A stretch of 64,000 nt of DNA from Bacillota bacterium (GTDB lineage Bacteria > Bacillota > Clostridia > Christensenellales > Aristaeellaceae), in assembly GCA_023398575.1 (NCBI GenBank), contig JAEWSC010000058.1, forward strand, positions 1 to 64,000, in the 5' to 3' direction. The notes under the pieces were generated by a model. It made no database searches and was not told the origin of the DNA. It saw only the letters and a program-made list of their open reading frames with translations. This document shows, piece after piece, positions 1 through 9,168 of the stretch (its first letter is position 1; every line of letters begins with the position of its first letter). Position numbers and translations under genes: made by a program.

Positions 1-98
1 CGGTGACAGGCGAGCACAGCCACGTGCACCTGCATGAGGAAGCCACTCATTCGCACCCCCATACGCCGGATATGCACCACGCTCACCCCCACGAATGA
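1..98 (+). CDS. C-terminal end of a His-rich protein (partial)
   Basis: Only the last 31 codons are present, read in the frame beginning at base 3 and ending with TGA at 96-98. The tail is extremely rich in histidine (11 His among 31 residues), with His-x-His pairs separated by acidic and Pro residues. Such tails are typical of metal-handling proteins (cation-diffusion or ZIP transporters, HypB/CobW-type GTPases, LarC), where they bind Ni, Zn or Co. Family membership cannot be decided from this fragment. Confidence 0.6.
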   Translation, partial: VTGEHSHVHLHEEATHSHPHTPDMHHAHPHE

Positions 99-146
99 GT
101 GCAAATGGTGTTCCTAAATCTTTTGAAAAGAATGCCTGTACCCTGA

Positions 147-175
147 TTGAAGCAGCAGCACATTTGTGCTATACT
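147..175 (+). promoter_or_regulatory. sigma-A type promoter for ade
   Basis: TTGAAG (147-152) and TATACT (170-175) are separated by 17 nt, about 55 nt before the adenine deaminase start. No purine-riboswitch fold is seen between this promoter and the gene. Confidence 0.55.
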
Positions 176-231
176 GGCAAAAATTTATCTGCCCGCCACC
201 CTCTTCCTGCCGGACAGTCAAGGAGTAAAGT

Positions 232-1950
232 ATGCGAAATGCCGCAAACAGTGCCGGTAAAATGGATTCTGATGCGTTATCCACCCTGATACGCACCGCC
301 CGCGGAGAAATCAAAGCCACGGTGGCACTCAAAAACATCCTATACCTGAACGTATTCACCGGCGAATGGCTGCGGGGCGATATTGCCCTGTGCAAGGATG
401 TAATCGCCGGCATCGGTATATACGAGGGAGAACTTGAAATCGATGGGGCGAACTTGACCTGCGTGCCAGGGTTTATTGACGGGCATATTCACCTGGAAAG
501 CGCCATGGTCACACCGCCCATGTTTTCGCAGGCGGTGGTCCCCCATGGCACTACGGCGGTGATTGCCGATCCCCACGAAATTGCCAACGTCCTGGGCACT
601 GCGGGCATTGATTACATGCTGGATGCCACGCATAACCTGCCCCTGGACGTTTTTTTCATGCTCCCCTCCTGCGTGCCGGCCTCGCCCTTTGATGAAAACG
701 GCGCATCTTTCACGCTTTTAGATACTCAAAGGTACCTTCATCACCCCAGGGTCTTGGGTCTGGGAGAGATGATGGATTACACAGGCGTATTGCATGCAGC
801 CAAAAATCCACTAGAAAAGATTGCGCAGGCGCTTACTGCTGGAAAACAGGTGGATGGCCATGCCCCAGGGCTTTATGGCCATGATTTGAACGCATACATT
901 GCCGCCGGCATTACAACCGACCATGAAAGCGTTGCGGCGCAGGAGGCATTTGAGAAACTGCGCCTGGGCCAGTGGGTGATGATACGGGAAGGCACCGCCG
1001 GCAAAAACCTTGCCGCCTTGATGCCACTATTTCAAAATCCTTTTGCCGGGCGCTGCCTGCTGGTCACCGATGACAAGCATCCCGGCGATCTCATCACGCT
1101 GGGCCACATTGACCACATGGTCCGCAAAGCCATTTCCCTGGGGGCAGACCCAGCCACAGTATATACCATGGCCTCCCATAATGCGGCCCAGTGCTTTTCA
1201 CTTGCCCGCATGGGTGCGCTGGCACCAGGGTATCAGGCAGATTTTCTGCTTTTGAATGATATCGAAACAGTATCTATCCATGCCGTATATAAAGCCGGCC
1301 AATGCGTTGCCGCAGGCGGCCAAATGGCAGCGCCATATGCTGTACAACCTCAGCCCTTGGCCCTTGGTCAGGTGCGCATTAGCAACGTCAGCGAGGATGC
1401 CTTTTCCTTAGGCCGGGCAAAGGTAATCGGCCTTGTTCCCGGCGAGCTTTTAACCACCGACGAAGGATGGGCAGAAACCGCTGACCCAGTCCGCGGCATT
1501 GTAAAAATTGCCGTCATCGAGCGCCACCGGGGCACCGGCCATATGGGCAAAGCCTATCTTGGCGGATATGGCTTAAAATCCGGCGCCATTGCCCTGAGCG
1601 TTGCCCACGATGCCCATAACCTGATTGTGGCCGGGGTGAACGATAGCGATATGGCCTTGGCCACAAACCATATTGCCAAGATAGGCGGAGGCATAGCGAT
1701 TGTACAAAACGGCAAGGTCCTTTCCGCGCTTCCCCTGCCCATCGCCGGGCTGATGAGCCCTGAGCCTGCAAAGAAGGCGGCCGCAGCGCTTGACCAGATG
1801 ATAGGTGACGCCAGAGCTATGGGCGTTTTCCCCCATATCGATCCCTTTATGACGCTTTCCTTCGTCAGCCTCCCTGTTATCCCGGCCTTGCGTTTAACCA
1901 CCCAAGGCGTGGTGGATGTGAATAGCTTTACACTGCTGGAAAACATATAA
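232..1950 (+). CDS. ade: adenine deaminase
   Basis: Converts adenine to hypoxanthine and ammonia (EC 3.5.4.2) in purine salvage; cytosolic amidohydrolase-superfamily enzyme. At 572 aa it has normal family length. Visible motifs are PGFIDGHIHLES (about residues 79-90, metal-binding HxH), ADPHEIANVLG (about 122-132), DGHAPGL (about 209), and TDDKHPGDL (about 279-287), followed by the C-terminal Ade-specific domain. The ATG is 6 nt after AAGGAG (220-225). It stands alone, between the His-rich gene and the cyclase. Recognition is by motif order; other amidohydrolases lack this combination. Confidence 0.95.
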   Translation: MRNAANSAGKMDSDALSTLIRTARGEIKATVALKNILYLNVFTGEWLRGDIALCKDVIAGIGIYEGELEIDGANLTCVPGFIDGHIHLESAMVTPPMFSQAVVPHGTTAVIADPHEIANVLGTAGIDYMLDATHNLPLDVFFMLPSCVPASPFDENGASFTLLDTQRYLHHPRVLGLGEMMDYTGVLHAAKNPLEKIAQALTAGKQVDGHAPGLYGHDLNAYIAAGITTDHESVAAQEAFEKLRLGQWVMIREGTAGKNLAALMPLFQNPFAGRCLLVTDDKHPGDLITLGHIDHMVRKAISLGADPATVYTMASHNAAQCFSLARMGALAPGYQADFLLLNDIETVSIHAVYKAGQCVAAGGQMAAPYAVQPQPLALGQVRISNVSEDAFSLGRAKVIGLVPGELLTTDEGWAETADPVRGIVKIAVIERHRGTGHMGKAYLGGYGLKSGAIALSVAHDAHNLIVAGVNDSDMALATNHIAKIGGGIAIVQNGKVLSALPLPIAGLMSPEPAKKAAAALDQMIGDARAMGVFPHIDPFMTLSFVSLPVIPALRLTTQGVVDVNSFTLLENI

Positions 1951-2221
1951 GCCCTACTCTTCTTCAGCCCCTGCACATCCTCCTGCAGTGCTGCATCGGT
2001 ATCTCCTCCCTAATTATGCAGAAATTGTAATGTACCATGGCATTTTTTAAAACAAACGGATCAAAAAGTCGTAAAAAATGCAGGATTTATCTTGCGATTC
2101 GGCAGGAATAGACATAATATGCACAGAATAAAGAGTATCTTGTTGCAAAATTTATACCCTTTTGCTATGCCATATCTCTTACGCACACCCGGGTGGAGGG
2201 ACCCGGATGGGAGGAACAGGG

Positions 2222-3823
2222 ATGACACAGCTTTTTCAGCGGAAGCGAACAGTCCTGGCATATTGCCTGGGCTTATTTGTGATTCTTAGCGCCATGCATT
2301 ATGGTGTGTTCTGCATACTGCAGACAGACAGCAGCAAGGCCAGGCTAGAAAAGGCCATCAGTGGCGAGCAGCACCTGCAGCGGCTGATCAACAGTGACTT
2401 GTCGCTTCGAGTTGGCCGCACCGTATCCGACGTTTTGTATCTGGCCGACCGCATTAATAACACTGGCACGGATGACGAAAGTATCAAAGTGCTGACAAAC
2501 GATTTTATCTCGCTGGCCAACCATAGGCAGGTATTTGATTATATACGTTTGTTTGACACGAACCGTATGGAGCTATTGCGAGTCAACTTCTACTCCGAAG
2601 GCTCGTATGCAATAAACGGCTTGTTCCGGGCTCAACTGCCAGATCAAGTGCCTTTCTTTGACGAAGCATCAAAAATGTCCTATGGCCAGGTATATGTATC
2701 ACGGATGGAGCTGTTCCGCAATAGAGGTGTGCTGCAAAGGCCCCTAAAGCCGCTGATTACTGTCTCCACCCCTGTTTTCAAGGATGGCATGTACAAGGGT
2801 GTTTTTGCGGTATGCTATAACGCCAAATATATACTAAACGTCTTTCAGGAGGTATCCGCCGGCAGCGAAGGGCAAATGTACTGGCTGAATACCGATGGCT
2901 ATTATCTTTCCAACAAGCAGGACCCTGATGCAGAATTCGCTTTTGAGTATGAGGATAAACAGGATATATCGTTTTGGGCAAAATATCCCGATGCCTTTGC
3001 AAGGATGATCAAGGAAAAGCAAGGCTATTTTGAAACATCCGACGGCTATTATGTGTTTACCTCCATCTCCCCTTATAACGGGTATTTAGGCAACGGCGCC
3101 AGGCTGTACAACAACGGCTATAAGCTGGGCGAAGACAAGTGGCTTGCCGTCTCTTTTATCTCCCGCCAGAACCTTCGGGTGCTTGGCATCACCACCTCCT
3201 TTTGGGATATGACCGCCTACATCCTTCAAACACAATGGCCGGTGTATTTGTTCATTTTCATGCTCTCCCTGGTGCTGGGGCTGCTGCTGGTGTATGGAAA
3301 GCTGTCCAGGGACAGAATACGCTATTTCTCCGAGTACGATTGTATGACCGGCGCCTTAAACCGCCGGGCCGGTGTTGTTATGCTGGAAAGGTCGTGCCGC
3401 GAGGCCGTTCGCGACCAGCAAAAGTTAAGCGTTTGCTTTACTGATGTAGATGGCTTAAAGCAGGTCAACGACCAACTGGGCCACGAAAAGGGCGACGAGC
3501 TTTTGATTGGCGTGGTCGGCGGAATCAAGCGCTGTATCCGCCAGCATGATTATGTGATTCGCTTAGGCGGCGACGAATTTTTGATTGTGTTCATCAAGGC
3601 CGGCGTTGAACAAGCTGAAACCGCCTGGCAGCGCATATGCGCCGAGTACGACCGGGTCAATACCACCGAGCACCGGCCTTATCTGCTTAGTGCCAGCCAT
3701 GGTATCGCCGAAATCACGCCGGATGTGAAGCGTGTCATTGATGAAGTATTAAGTGAAGCAGACGCTAAAATGTACGCTGAAAAGCGCCTGATCAAAATGG
3801 GGCTGAAGGTGATACGGGAATAG
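2222..3823 (+). CDS. membrane diguanylate cyclase with extracellular sensor
   Basis: Predicted to make cyclic di-GMP from two GTP. The 533-aa protein has a transmembrane helix at about 10-30, a roughly 300-residue extracytoplasmic region of Cache type, a second helix at about 339-360, then a C-terminal GGDEF domain. The active-site GGDEF is exact at residues 449-453, and an RQHD motif five residues upstream matches the RxxD inhibitory I-site, so product feedback inhibition is likely. An ATG at 2162 is in frame, but ATG 2222 has GGGAGG 7 nt upstream and gives a normal N-terminal anchor. The ligand of the sensor domain cannot be read from sequence. Confidence 0.93.
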   Translation: MTQLFQRKRTVLAYCLGLFVILSAMHYGVFCILQTDSSKARLEKAISGEQHLQRLINSDLSLRVGRTVSDVLYLADRINNTGTDDESIKVLTNDFISLANHRQVFDYIRLFDTNRMELLRVNFYSEGSYAINGLFRAQLPDQVPFFDEASKMSYGQVYVSRMELFRNRGVLQRPLKPLITVSTPVFKDGMYKGVFAVCYNAKYILNVFQEVSAGSEGQMYWLNTDGYYLSNKQDPDAEFAFEYEDKQDISFWAKYPDAFARMIKEKQGYFETSDGYYVFTSISPYNGYLGNGARLYNNGYKLGEDKWLAVSFISRQNLRVLGITTSFWDMTAYILQTQWPVYLFIFMLSLVLGLLLVYGKLSRDRIRYFSEYDCMTGALNRRAGVVMLERSCREAVRDQQKLSVCFTDVDGLKQVNDQLGHEKGDELLIGVVGGIKRCIRQHDYVIRLGGDEFLIVFIKAGVEQAETAWQRICAEYDRVNTTEHRPYLLSASHGIAEITPDVKRVIDEVLSEADAKMYAEKRLIKMGLKVIRE

Positions 3824-3847
3824 AATGAAATATCTGAAATAGAATGC

Positions 3848-3880
3848 GAAGAGGGGGCTTTTGAAAAAAGCCCCCTCTTC
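3848..3880. terminator. bidirectional hairpin terminator
   Basis: A perfect 15-bp stem with a 3-nt loop lies between the convergent cyclase and collagen-like genes. The inner ends of the arms are CTTTT/AAAAG, so both transcripts carry U residues near the loop, but there is no long U tract after the stem. The same arm style recurs at 35221-35256. Confidence 0.65.
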
Positions 3881-3919
3881 ATGCTCTGCCCGAAAAACTT
3901 CTGCTGGGATACAATGTGC

Positions 3920-5854
3920 TTAACTCACCCTCTGAATCAAAACGGAGGCATTCGCGTTGATCTGCGTACCTCCTGCCAAAGTCTGGAGCGTAACTGCAGC
4001 CGCACTCGTATGGTTTCGCAAGGTGAGTACATCAGCCGCCGCGGCAGTGATGATCACCATGCCCGGATTCGGCTGTGTGCCGGCCCCTGAACCGTAGGTG
4101 GCACCTGCAACCGGTGCGCCGTTTTGATATAGCGTAAATTGGTTTGGTTCTACGCCGGCGGCATTGAACCAAATGACATAATCACCTGCATTCACCAAGG
4201 AAATTGTAGTCGTGCCTGGTGAATGCGTTATACCAGCCGTAATAACACCATTGGTACTAAAAACTACATCCGCTTCCAGCGCTACAACCTGAGCATCCAG
4301 ATTATAAATATAAGCATAGTCAAGCAGTCCCCCTATTCCTGTTGCGCCGGTGGGACCAGTATCGCCAATGGGACCGATATCTCCAGTAGGGCCAGTGGGA
4401 CCTGTTGCGCCTGCCACTCCTGCAGGACCAGTTGGCCCTGTATCGCCGGTAGGACCTATGAGACCAATAGGCCCCGTATCACCTGTGGGACCGATGGGTC
4501 CTGTGGGCCCCGTTGCGCCTGTCGCTCCGGCAGGACCGATCGGGCCTGTATCACCTGTGGGACCGATGGGTCCCGTGGGTCCTGTTGCGCCTGTCGCTCC
4601 GGCAGGACCGATGGGGCCAGTATCACCTGTGGGACCGATGGGTCCTGTGGGCCCTGTTGCGCCTGTCGCTCCGGCAGGACCGATAGGGCCAGTATCACCT
4701 ATGGGACCGATGGGTCCCGTGGGCCCTGTCGCGCCTGTCGCTCCGGCAGGACCAATGGGGCCTGTATCACCACCAGTGGGACCGATGGGTCCCGTGGGGC
4801 CTGTCGCGCCTGTCACTCCGGCAGGACCGGTAGGGCCAGTATCACCTGTGGGACCGATGGGGCCTGTGGGCCCCGTTGCGCCTGTCGCTCCGGCAGGACC
4901 GATGGGGCCTGGTGCGCCTGTCGCACCTGTTGCTCCAGTCGCGCCAGTGGGACCAACGGAACCCGTGGGACCTGTCGCACCTGTTGCTCCAGTCGCGCCA
5001 GTGGGACCAACGGAACCCGTGGGGCCTGTCGCACCTGTTGCTCCAGTCGCTCCTGTAGGGCCTGTGGGACCCGTTGGGCCTGTTGCTCCGGTAGCACCGG
5101 TCGAACCAGTGGCACCGTTAGTACCTGTTGCACCTGTCGCGCCGGCGGGACCAGTGGGGCCAATGGGGCCTGTTCCACCAGTAGGACCTGTGGGACCCGT
5201 AGGACCGGCTGAACCTGTTGCGCCTGTTGCTCCGGCGGGGCCGATTGGGCCGATGGGGCCGGTTCCTCCGGTGGGACCAGTAACACCTGTGGAGCCAGTT
5301 GCTCCGGTAGGACCTGTTGCTCCGGCAGGACCAGTGGGGCCTATGGCGCCGGTTCCACCCGTGGGGCCGGTAGCACCTGTGGAGCCAGTTGCTCCGGTAG
5401 GACCCGTTGCTCCTGCAGGACCGGTGGGGCCTATGGCGCCGGTTCCTCCGGTGGGGCCGGTAACACCTGTGGAGCCAGTTGCTCCGGTAGGACCAGTTGA
5501 TCCAGTAGGACCTGTTGCTCCGGCAGGCCCCCTCGCACCTATAGCACCTGTTGCGCCGGTAGCGCCTGTATTCCCCCTTGCACCTGTTGCGCCGGTGGGA
5601 CCGATTGGCCCTGTCAGACAGCAAACATAGCACTGCTGCTTGGGATAGCACGGCGGCTGTTGTTCACATGGATAGCATTCGTCCCCCTTGGGAGAACAGG
5701 ATGCCGGGGGCTTCTCGCAGAATGCATGCTCTGGGCTTATGGGCAATTGCTGGTTTGAATATCCTGGTGGATACCATACAGATGCTCTGTTTGGTGGATA
5801 CCCGTTTGCCCTCAGTTGCGAGTTGGTTTTGGGCGGATATATATATCCCCGCAT
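3920..5854 (-). CDS. collagen-like exosporium/surface protein (BclA type)
   Basis: A 644-aa protein in three parts. Residues 1-78 are rich in Pro, Tyr and Cys (PPCYPKQQCYVCC). Residues about 79-508 are Gly-X-Y triplets dominated by GPT, GAT and GPI, as in bacterial collagens. Residues about 509-644 form a non-repetitive C-terminal domain like the trimerising BclA C-terminal head. In Bacillus and Clostridium such proteins form hair-like filaments on spores; here that role is inferred. There is no signal peptide, which fits assembly from the mother cell. ATG 5854 has TGAGGAA upstream. One extra Gly codon breaks the triplet register (see findings). Long ORFs on the other strand are shadows of the repeat. 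Confidence 0.9.
   Translation of the reverse strand: MRGYIYPPKTNSQLRANGYPPNRASVWYPPGYSNQQLPISPEHAFCEKPPASCSPKGDECYPCEQQPPCYPKQQCYVCCLTGPIGPTGATGARGNTGATGATGAIGARGPAGATGPTGSTGPTGATGSTGVTGPTGGTGAIGPTGPAGATGPTGATGSTGATGPTGGTGAIGPTGPAGATGPTGATGSTGVTGPTGGTGPIGPIGPAGATGATGSAGPTGPTGPTGGTGPIGPTGPAGATGATGTNGATGSTGATGATGPTGPTGPTGATGATGATGPTGSVGPTGATGATGATGPTGSVGPTGATGATGATGAPGPIGPAGATGATGPTGPIGPTGDTGPTGPAGVTGATGPTGPIGPTGGDTGPIGPAGATGATGPTGPIGPIGDTGPIGPAGATGATGPTGPIGPTGDTGPIGPAGATGATGPTGPIGPTGDTGPIGPAGATGATGPTGPIGPTGDTGPIGLIGPTGDTGPTGPAGVAGATGPTGPTGDIGPIGDTGPTGATGIGGLLDYAYIYNLDAQVVALEADVVFSTNGVITAGITHSPGTTTISLVNAGDYVIWFNAAGVEPNQFTLYQNGAPVAGATYGSGAGTQPNPGMVIITAAAADVLTLRNHTSAAAVTLQTLAGGTQINANASVLIQRVS
4479..4913 (-). 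repeat. 72-bp tandem repeat inside the collagen-like gene
   Basis: The phrase TCACCTGTGGGACCGATGGG recurs at 4479, 4551, 4623, 4695, 4767 (variant) and 4842. Spacing is exactly 72 nt, except the fifth interval, which is 75 nt because of an extra ACC. Each unit encodes 24 residues (eight Gly-X-Y triplets). This suggests growth by slippage or unequal recombination. Confidence 0.85.
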
Positions 5855-6086
5855 GATTATTCCTCATTTCATGGTAATAAACAAATACTAAATGGATTTC
5901 CATGGGGATGCATCTTCATTATATGAAAAAAGCCATGATCACGTTTGTATAAACTTGTGTCCCTCACAGCCTGTATAAATCGAGAATCTTCAAGCCAAAG
6001 TGCGCAACATATTTCCCGTCACACCAATCCCACAAGACGGCAGAGCCCTTTCGGCTTTTTAGGGACAAACGGCAAGAAGAGGCTTA

Positions 6087-6254
6087 TTGATAAGCCCTCC
6101 CTACGTAGATTATGAATTTGAATATCCCTGCCCTCTACCTTGCTGCCGCGATATCTACGATGACATTTACACAGGCATCAAGGTTCATATCACTGGATAC
6201 TGTTACGGCAGCATTTTATTAGGTTACAGATTTTTCTATGAGATGAATATATAG
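6087..6254 (+). CDS. possible small Cys/Tyr-rich protein or remnant
   Basis: An open frame between stops at 6060 and 6252 has no ATG before its last residues; TTG 6087 is the only plausible start, with a weak AAGAGG upstream. Composition is far from random: PPYVDYEFEYPCPLPCCRD followed by GYCYG and GYRFFYEMN. It resembles the Tyr/Pro/Cys-rich style of the neighbouring coat-like genes. It may be a small spore-coat protein or the 3' remnant of one. Not recognised as a family. Confidence 0.3.
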   Translation: MISPPYVDYEFEYPCPLPCCRDIYDDIYTGIKVHITGYCYGSILLGYRFFYEMNI

Positions 6255-6321
6255 AGATTTGGTCTGCCTGAATAGGTATAATCACACATCATTACCTTTT
6301 GTTACAATTTATACATAAATA

Positions 6322-6345
6322 GGCGGGCTCTGCAAAGAGCCCACC
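6322..6345 (-). terminator. hairpin after the methyltransferase-like gene
   Basis: GGGCTCT (6325-6331) and AGAGCCC (6336-6342) pair around a GCAA loop, 35 nt past the stop of the minus-strand gene at 6379. The following U tract is weak. Confidence 0.45.
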
Positions 6346-6378
6346 TAACCTTGCCAGCATTATTTCATTTCAAATTCT

Positions 6379-7215
6379 TTATATCTTCTTCAAAAAAATC
6401 CACCATTGGGGGTCAAAGCCGTCCAAGGTTACTTCTTCACACCCATCCAGCTCCTTCAGCCATTCCCGGACGATGGATACAAGGTGCTCAAACAAGTAAG
6501 GGGGATACCCCCAATCTAGGTCCAGCTGGAACATATAATGGTTGATAGCCACATGCCCGCCTGTTTTCAGCGTGGGCAAAAGCGAATGCATCAATTGGAG
6601 AAACGGCCCTTTCACGCTTTTTTCAAACGTGCCCGAAGCCACTTCCTTTTGCAAAAGGGTAATCATTTTGGGCAGCGTCTCCATCCAATCGCTGTATATG
6701 GTATCAATGCCGTTTTGCGCGCAGAGAATAGCCTGCAAAACATCGTTGACGGCGTGCTGAAAGGCGATGATATCCACCTGGCGCTCCGTAAGATGGTTGA
6801 GTATGTTCGCCGCGTCATCCTTGATCAGGCGAATGCTCAAGGGCAAGCCGCCAATCCTTTGCATCAGGCTCTTATTTAGCAGCTCGTTCATATTGGCAGT
6901 AATGTACGTGCTGCCGGGCCTTGTGCGTGCCATGCACTGAGGAATCATATCCGCATCGCCGGAGGCCACCTCCATCAGCGTCATCCCGCTGCCCTGTGCC
7001 AGCCTGTCCATAACCTGCGCCCAGCGGTCCCTAAAAAACACCTCATTGATGACCGTAAAATTTGCGATAGGGGCGTTTAACAACGCCGTAATCTGCGCCT
7101 CTCGCTCCGCCTTGGCGATGCTTTCAAATTGCGTATACTCATCGGGCCGCAAATACGCTTTTGCGCTTACATCCAATTTGGGCAGCCAGTTTTCCACCTT
7201 ATCCATGGGAATCAT
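6379..7215 (-). CDS. putative methyltransferase-like protein, function unknown
   Basis: A 278-aa soluble protein. A central segment (ITNEVFFRDRWAQVMD, then LMEVASGDADMIPQ) resembles a Rossmann SAM-binding loop. Later KTGGHVAINHYMFQLDLDWG and a C-terminal VTLDGFDPQWW resemble class I methyltransferase strands. No methylated substrate is evident. The frame opens at 7257, but AAGGA lies about 11 nt before ATG 7215 (MIPMDK), so that start is preferred; ATG 7227 is possible. It is monocistronic between two spore-coat-like genes, which does not by itself imply a sporulation role. Confidence 0.6.
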   Translation of the reverse strand: MIPMDKVENWLPKLDVSAKAYLRPDEYTQFESIAKAEREAQITALLNAPIANFTVINEVFFRDRWAQVMDRLAQGSGMTLMEVASGDADMIPQCMARTRPGSTYITANMNELLNKSLMQRIGGLPLSIRLIKDDAANILNHLTERQVDIIAFQHAVNDVLQAILCAQNGIDTIYSDWMETLPKMITLLQKEVASGTFEKSVKGPFLQLMHSLLPTLKTGGHVAINHYMFQLDLDWGYPPYLFEHLVSIVREWLKELDGCEEVTLDGFDPQWWIFLKKI

Positions 7216-7410
7216 CTTTAGTACCATCCTTTCAGTAAGACCTGTCGGGCTATGCAACGATCCTACAACAGAAGCAAAAAAAGGATAGCATAAATCACGC
7301 GGGATAGGAATGCCTTTTTATGTAAAATGTGCACAGCACCCCAAAGCATGCATGACAGCCGCCCGATATCCGCCGGGCCATGGCAGCATCGGGCGGCCGG
7401 GCCGATTGGG

Positions 7411-7683
7411 TCAGATATAGGCTTCCTGTGGGGGCATATATCCATAGTCATATCCGCCGAAGGGATCGGGGAAAAAGCCTGGAATAGGCTGCTGGCAGGA
7501 ACAGGGATCATAGCAAGGGTCTGGATACAGATAGGGCTCGCAGCATGCATAAGGATAGGACATAGAATAATAGGCGTACTGATAGGCATAAGAGAAGGGG
7601 TCATATCCACCGTAAGGCTGGCTGTTTGGGTAGTACCCATAGGCGCCATAAAAATCGTAGATTTGTCTCAAGTATTCTAGCAT
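7411..7683 (-). CDS. Tyr/Pro-rich small protein, spore-coat-like
   Basis: A 90-aa protein with more than 20 Tyr residues, many Pro and Gly, and a short Cys cluster (YACCEPYLYPDPCYDPCSC). Tyr-rich, low-complexity proteins of this kind occur in spore coats and can be cross-linked through dityrosine; the role is inferred from composition only. The frame opens at 7818, but ATG 7683 sits 6 nt after GGAGG, so the N-terminal 45 codons of the long frame are rejected. It lies close to the collagen-like gene, supporting a spore-surface context. Confidence 0.7.
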   Translation of the reverse strand: MLEYLRQIYDFYGAYGYYPNSQPYGGYDPFSYAYQYAYYSMSYPYACCEPYLYPDPCYDPCSCQQPIPGFFPDPFGGYDYGYMPPQEAYI

Positions 7684-7832
7684 ATCGAATCCTCCGTAAA
7701 AAAAGTGGCCCAATCTTAGTGTATGCCAGGGCGCGCAGACTGTGCCTGGCAGCACAGCGCCCTTGCCCTGAGGGGCATAATACTGTATGCTATTGGAAGA
7801 AGATTTAACAAAAAGCATTGGAGGGTGAGCCC

Positions 7833-8270
7833 ATGATCTACACGCCTATCACCAAAAAGGCCATGATCGTCGCCTATAATGCCCACCACGGGCAAACAGA
7901 CCCTTCCGGCGTGCCGTATATTTTTCATCCCCTGTACCTGGCGCAGCAGATGACTGATGAAATTTCCACCGCCGCGGCGCTCTTGCATGATGTGGTAGAG
8001 GATACCCCCATCAGCCTGGATGATTTGCGCAGGGAGGGCTTTCCCGAAAGCGTAATCCAGGTGGTAGACCTTTTAACCCACCGGGAGGATGTACCCTACC
8101 TGGACTATGTACGGGCGCTGAAAGATAACCCCGCAGCCAAGGCCATAAAGCTGGCGGACCTTGCCCATAACTGCAATGTTACCCGTTTAAATGAAGTGAC
8201 AGCAGAGGATATAAAGTACCTTGCGCGCTACCGTGCCGCCTTTGAGATATTGCAAAACAGTGAAACGTAA
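7833..8270 (+). CDS. small HD-domain (p)ppGpp hydrolase-like protein
   Basis: A 145-aa stand-alone hydrolase domain related to RelA/SpoT HD domains (SAH/Mesh1 type). Visible are YIFHPLYLA, the HD motif with ED in LLHDVVEDT (about residues 53-61), and KLADLAHN (about 112-119), which in this family place Mn2+ and the substrate. No synthetase or TGS domain is attached. The predicted reaction is removal of the 3'-pyrophosphate from (p)ppGpp or a related nucleotide. ATG 7833 has GGAGGGTG upstream; ATG 7818 has none. It may be co-transcribed with the methyltransferase 47 nt downstream. Confidence 0.8.
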   Translation: MIYTPITKKAMIVAYNAHHGQTDPSGVPYIFHPLYLAQQMTDEISTAAALLHDVVEDTPISLDDLRREGFPESVIQVVDLLTHREDVPYLDYVRALKDNPAAKAIKLADLAHNCNVTRLNEVTAEDIKYLARYRAAFEILQNSET

Positions 8271-8317
8271 TTTATCGCCATTTTGATTCAAGCTTATACA
8301 GAAGAAGGATAAGTCAT

Positions 8318-9049
8318 ATGGAGAATACACCGTATTACGAGTGGTATGAGCACCGCTACCGCACTGCCTTTGAAGCGGGGGCGGAGCGCTGGGGCCACGA
8401 TCCCCATGATACAGAGCTGGTAAAAGTCTTGAAAAGCTGGGTGGACAAATACAGCCTCAAGGGAAAGAGGATCATTGAGTTCGCCTGCGGCGAAGGCGCA
8501 TCCGGCGTGATCCTATCGGAATTGGGCTGCATCTATCACGGGGTGGACATTGCTCCCTCGGCCGTTGAAAAAGCTCGGTCTCTGCTTTCAGCCTATCCGG
8601 CCGCCACTGTTTCCCGGCTCGATATGGTCAGGGAGTGCCCCCTTGGCACTTATGACGCGGCCCTGGACGTGATGGGCTTTCATATGCTGGTGACAGATAA
8701 AGACAGGCAGGGGTATTTGCGCAATGCCGCGGCATGCTTAGCGCCTGGGTCGCCGATGTTGTTTTTTCGGGAGTGCTATGCGCAGGATGGGCATGATGGT
8801 GAAGTGGAAAGTGTCGCACAATGGTCGCAAATCAGCGGCATGGATTTTTCTACCCCGCAGGAGCGGACAGTAACGGTACATGGCAAATCCCAAACCATCT
8901 TGATTCCCATTTTGCCGGCCCGGCCCAGAAATGAAATGCAGTACAGGCGAGAGCTAAGGGATGCAGGCTTTTGCGTGCGGTCGTTTGTGGTCAATGAAAA
9001 AAATGCAGAAGTGATCAGTTCCGCAACACTGGAGTGCGTGCGGGTATAA
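8318..9049 (+). CDS. class I SAM-dependent methyltransferase
   Basis: A 243-aa protein. The SAM site is clear: IIEFACGEGASGVILSELG (motif I, about residues 49-67), then an acidic end of strand 2 (YHGVDIAPSAVEKAR) and motif IV-like LDVMGFHMLV. After motif IV the chain continues to a C-terminal Arg-rich strand. The start ATG follows GAAGAAGGA. Substrate unknown. It lies between the HD hydrolase and the Nudix gene; no operon partner defines its job. Confidence 0.8.
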   Translation: MENTPYYEWYEHRYRTAFEAGAERWGHDPHDTELVKVLKSWVDKYSLKGKRIIEFACGEGASGVILSELGCIYHGVDIAPSAVEKARSLLSAYPAATVSRLDMVRECPLGTYDAALDVMGFHMLVTDKDRQGYLRNAAACLAPGSPMLFFRECYAQDGHDGEVESVAQWSQISGMDFSTPQERTVTVHGKSQTILIPILPARPRNEMQYRRELRDAGFCVRSFVVNEKNAEVISSATLECVRV

Positions 9050-9168
9050 GCAGCTGCGCTCGAACTTATGCAGCCAGCTGCCCCTTGTTTCAAGAGATGC
9101 ATCCAATCATGGCGCCAGTAATATCTAGAAATTGCGAACTTGGGCCTTTTAGTGGCAGGAGGAAAGAA

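Larger units (their letters stand above)
5855..6378. other. 524-nt gap with one possible small gene
   Basis: It holds the ribosome site of the collagen-like gene (TGAGGAA, minus strand), a possible small Tyr/Cys-rich ORF at 6087-6254 and a hairpin at 6322-6345. Nothing else recognisable. Confidence 0.5.

Noticed and set aside
99..231. Purine riboswitch before ade
   Set aside because: Adenine deaminase would be a natural target, but the conserved purine-aptamer junction sequences were not found in the 130-nt leader.
4479..4913. CRISPR-like regular spacing
   Set aside because: The 72-nt periodic blocks are coding triplet repeats with no unique spacers; they belong to the collagen-like gene.
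4223..5630. Long open frames of 329 and 426 codons on the plus strand over the collagen-like gene
   Set aside because: They are mirror readings of the Gly-X-Y repeat (periodic GPV/APV or Cys/Thr strings), with no ribosome site; the minus-strand gene explains the region.
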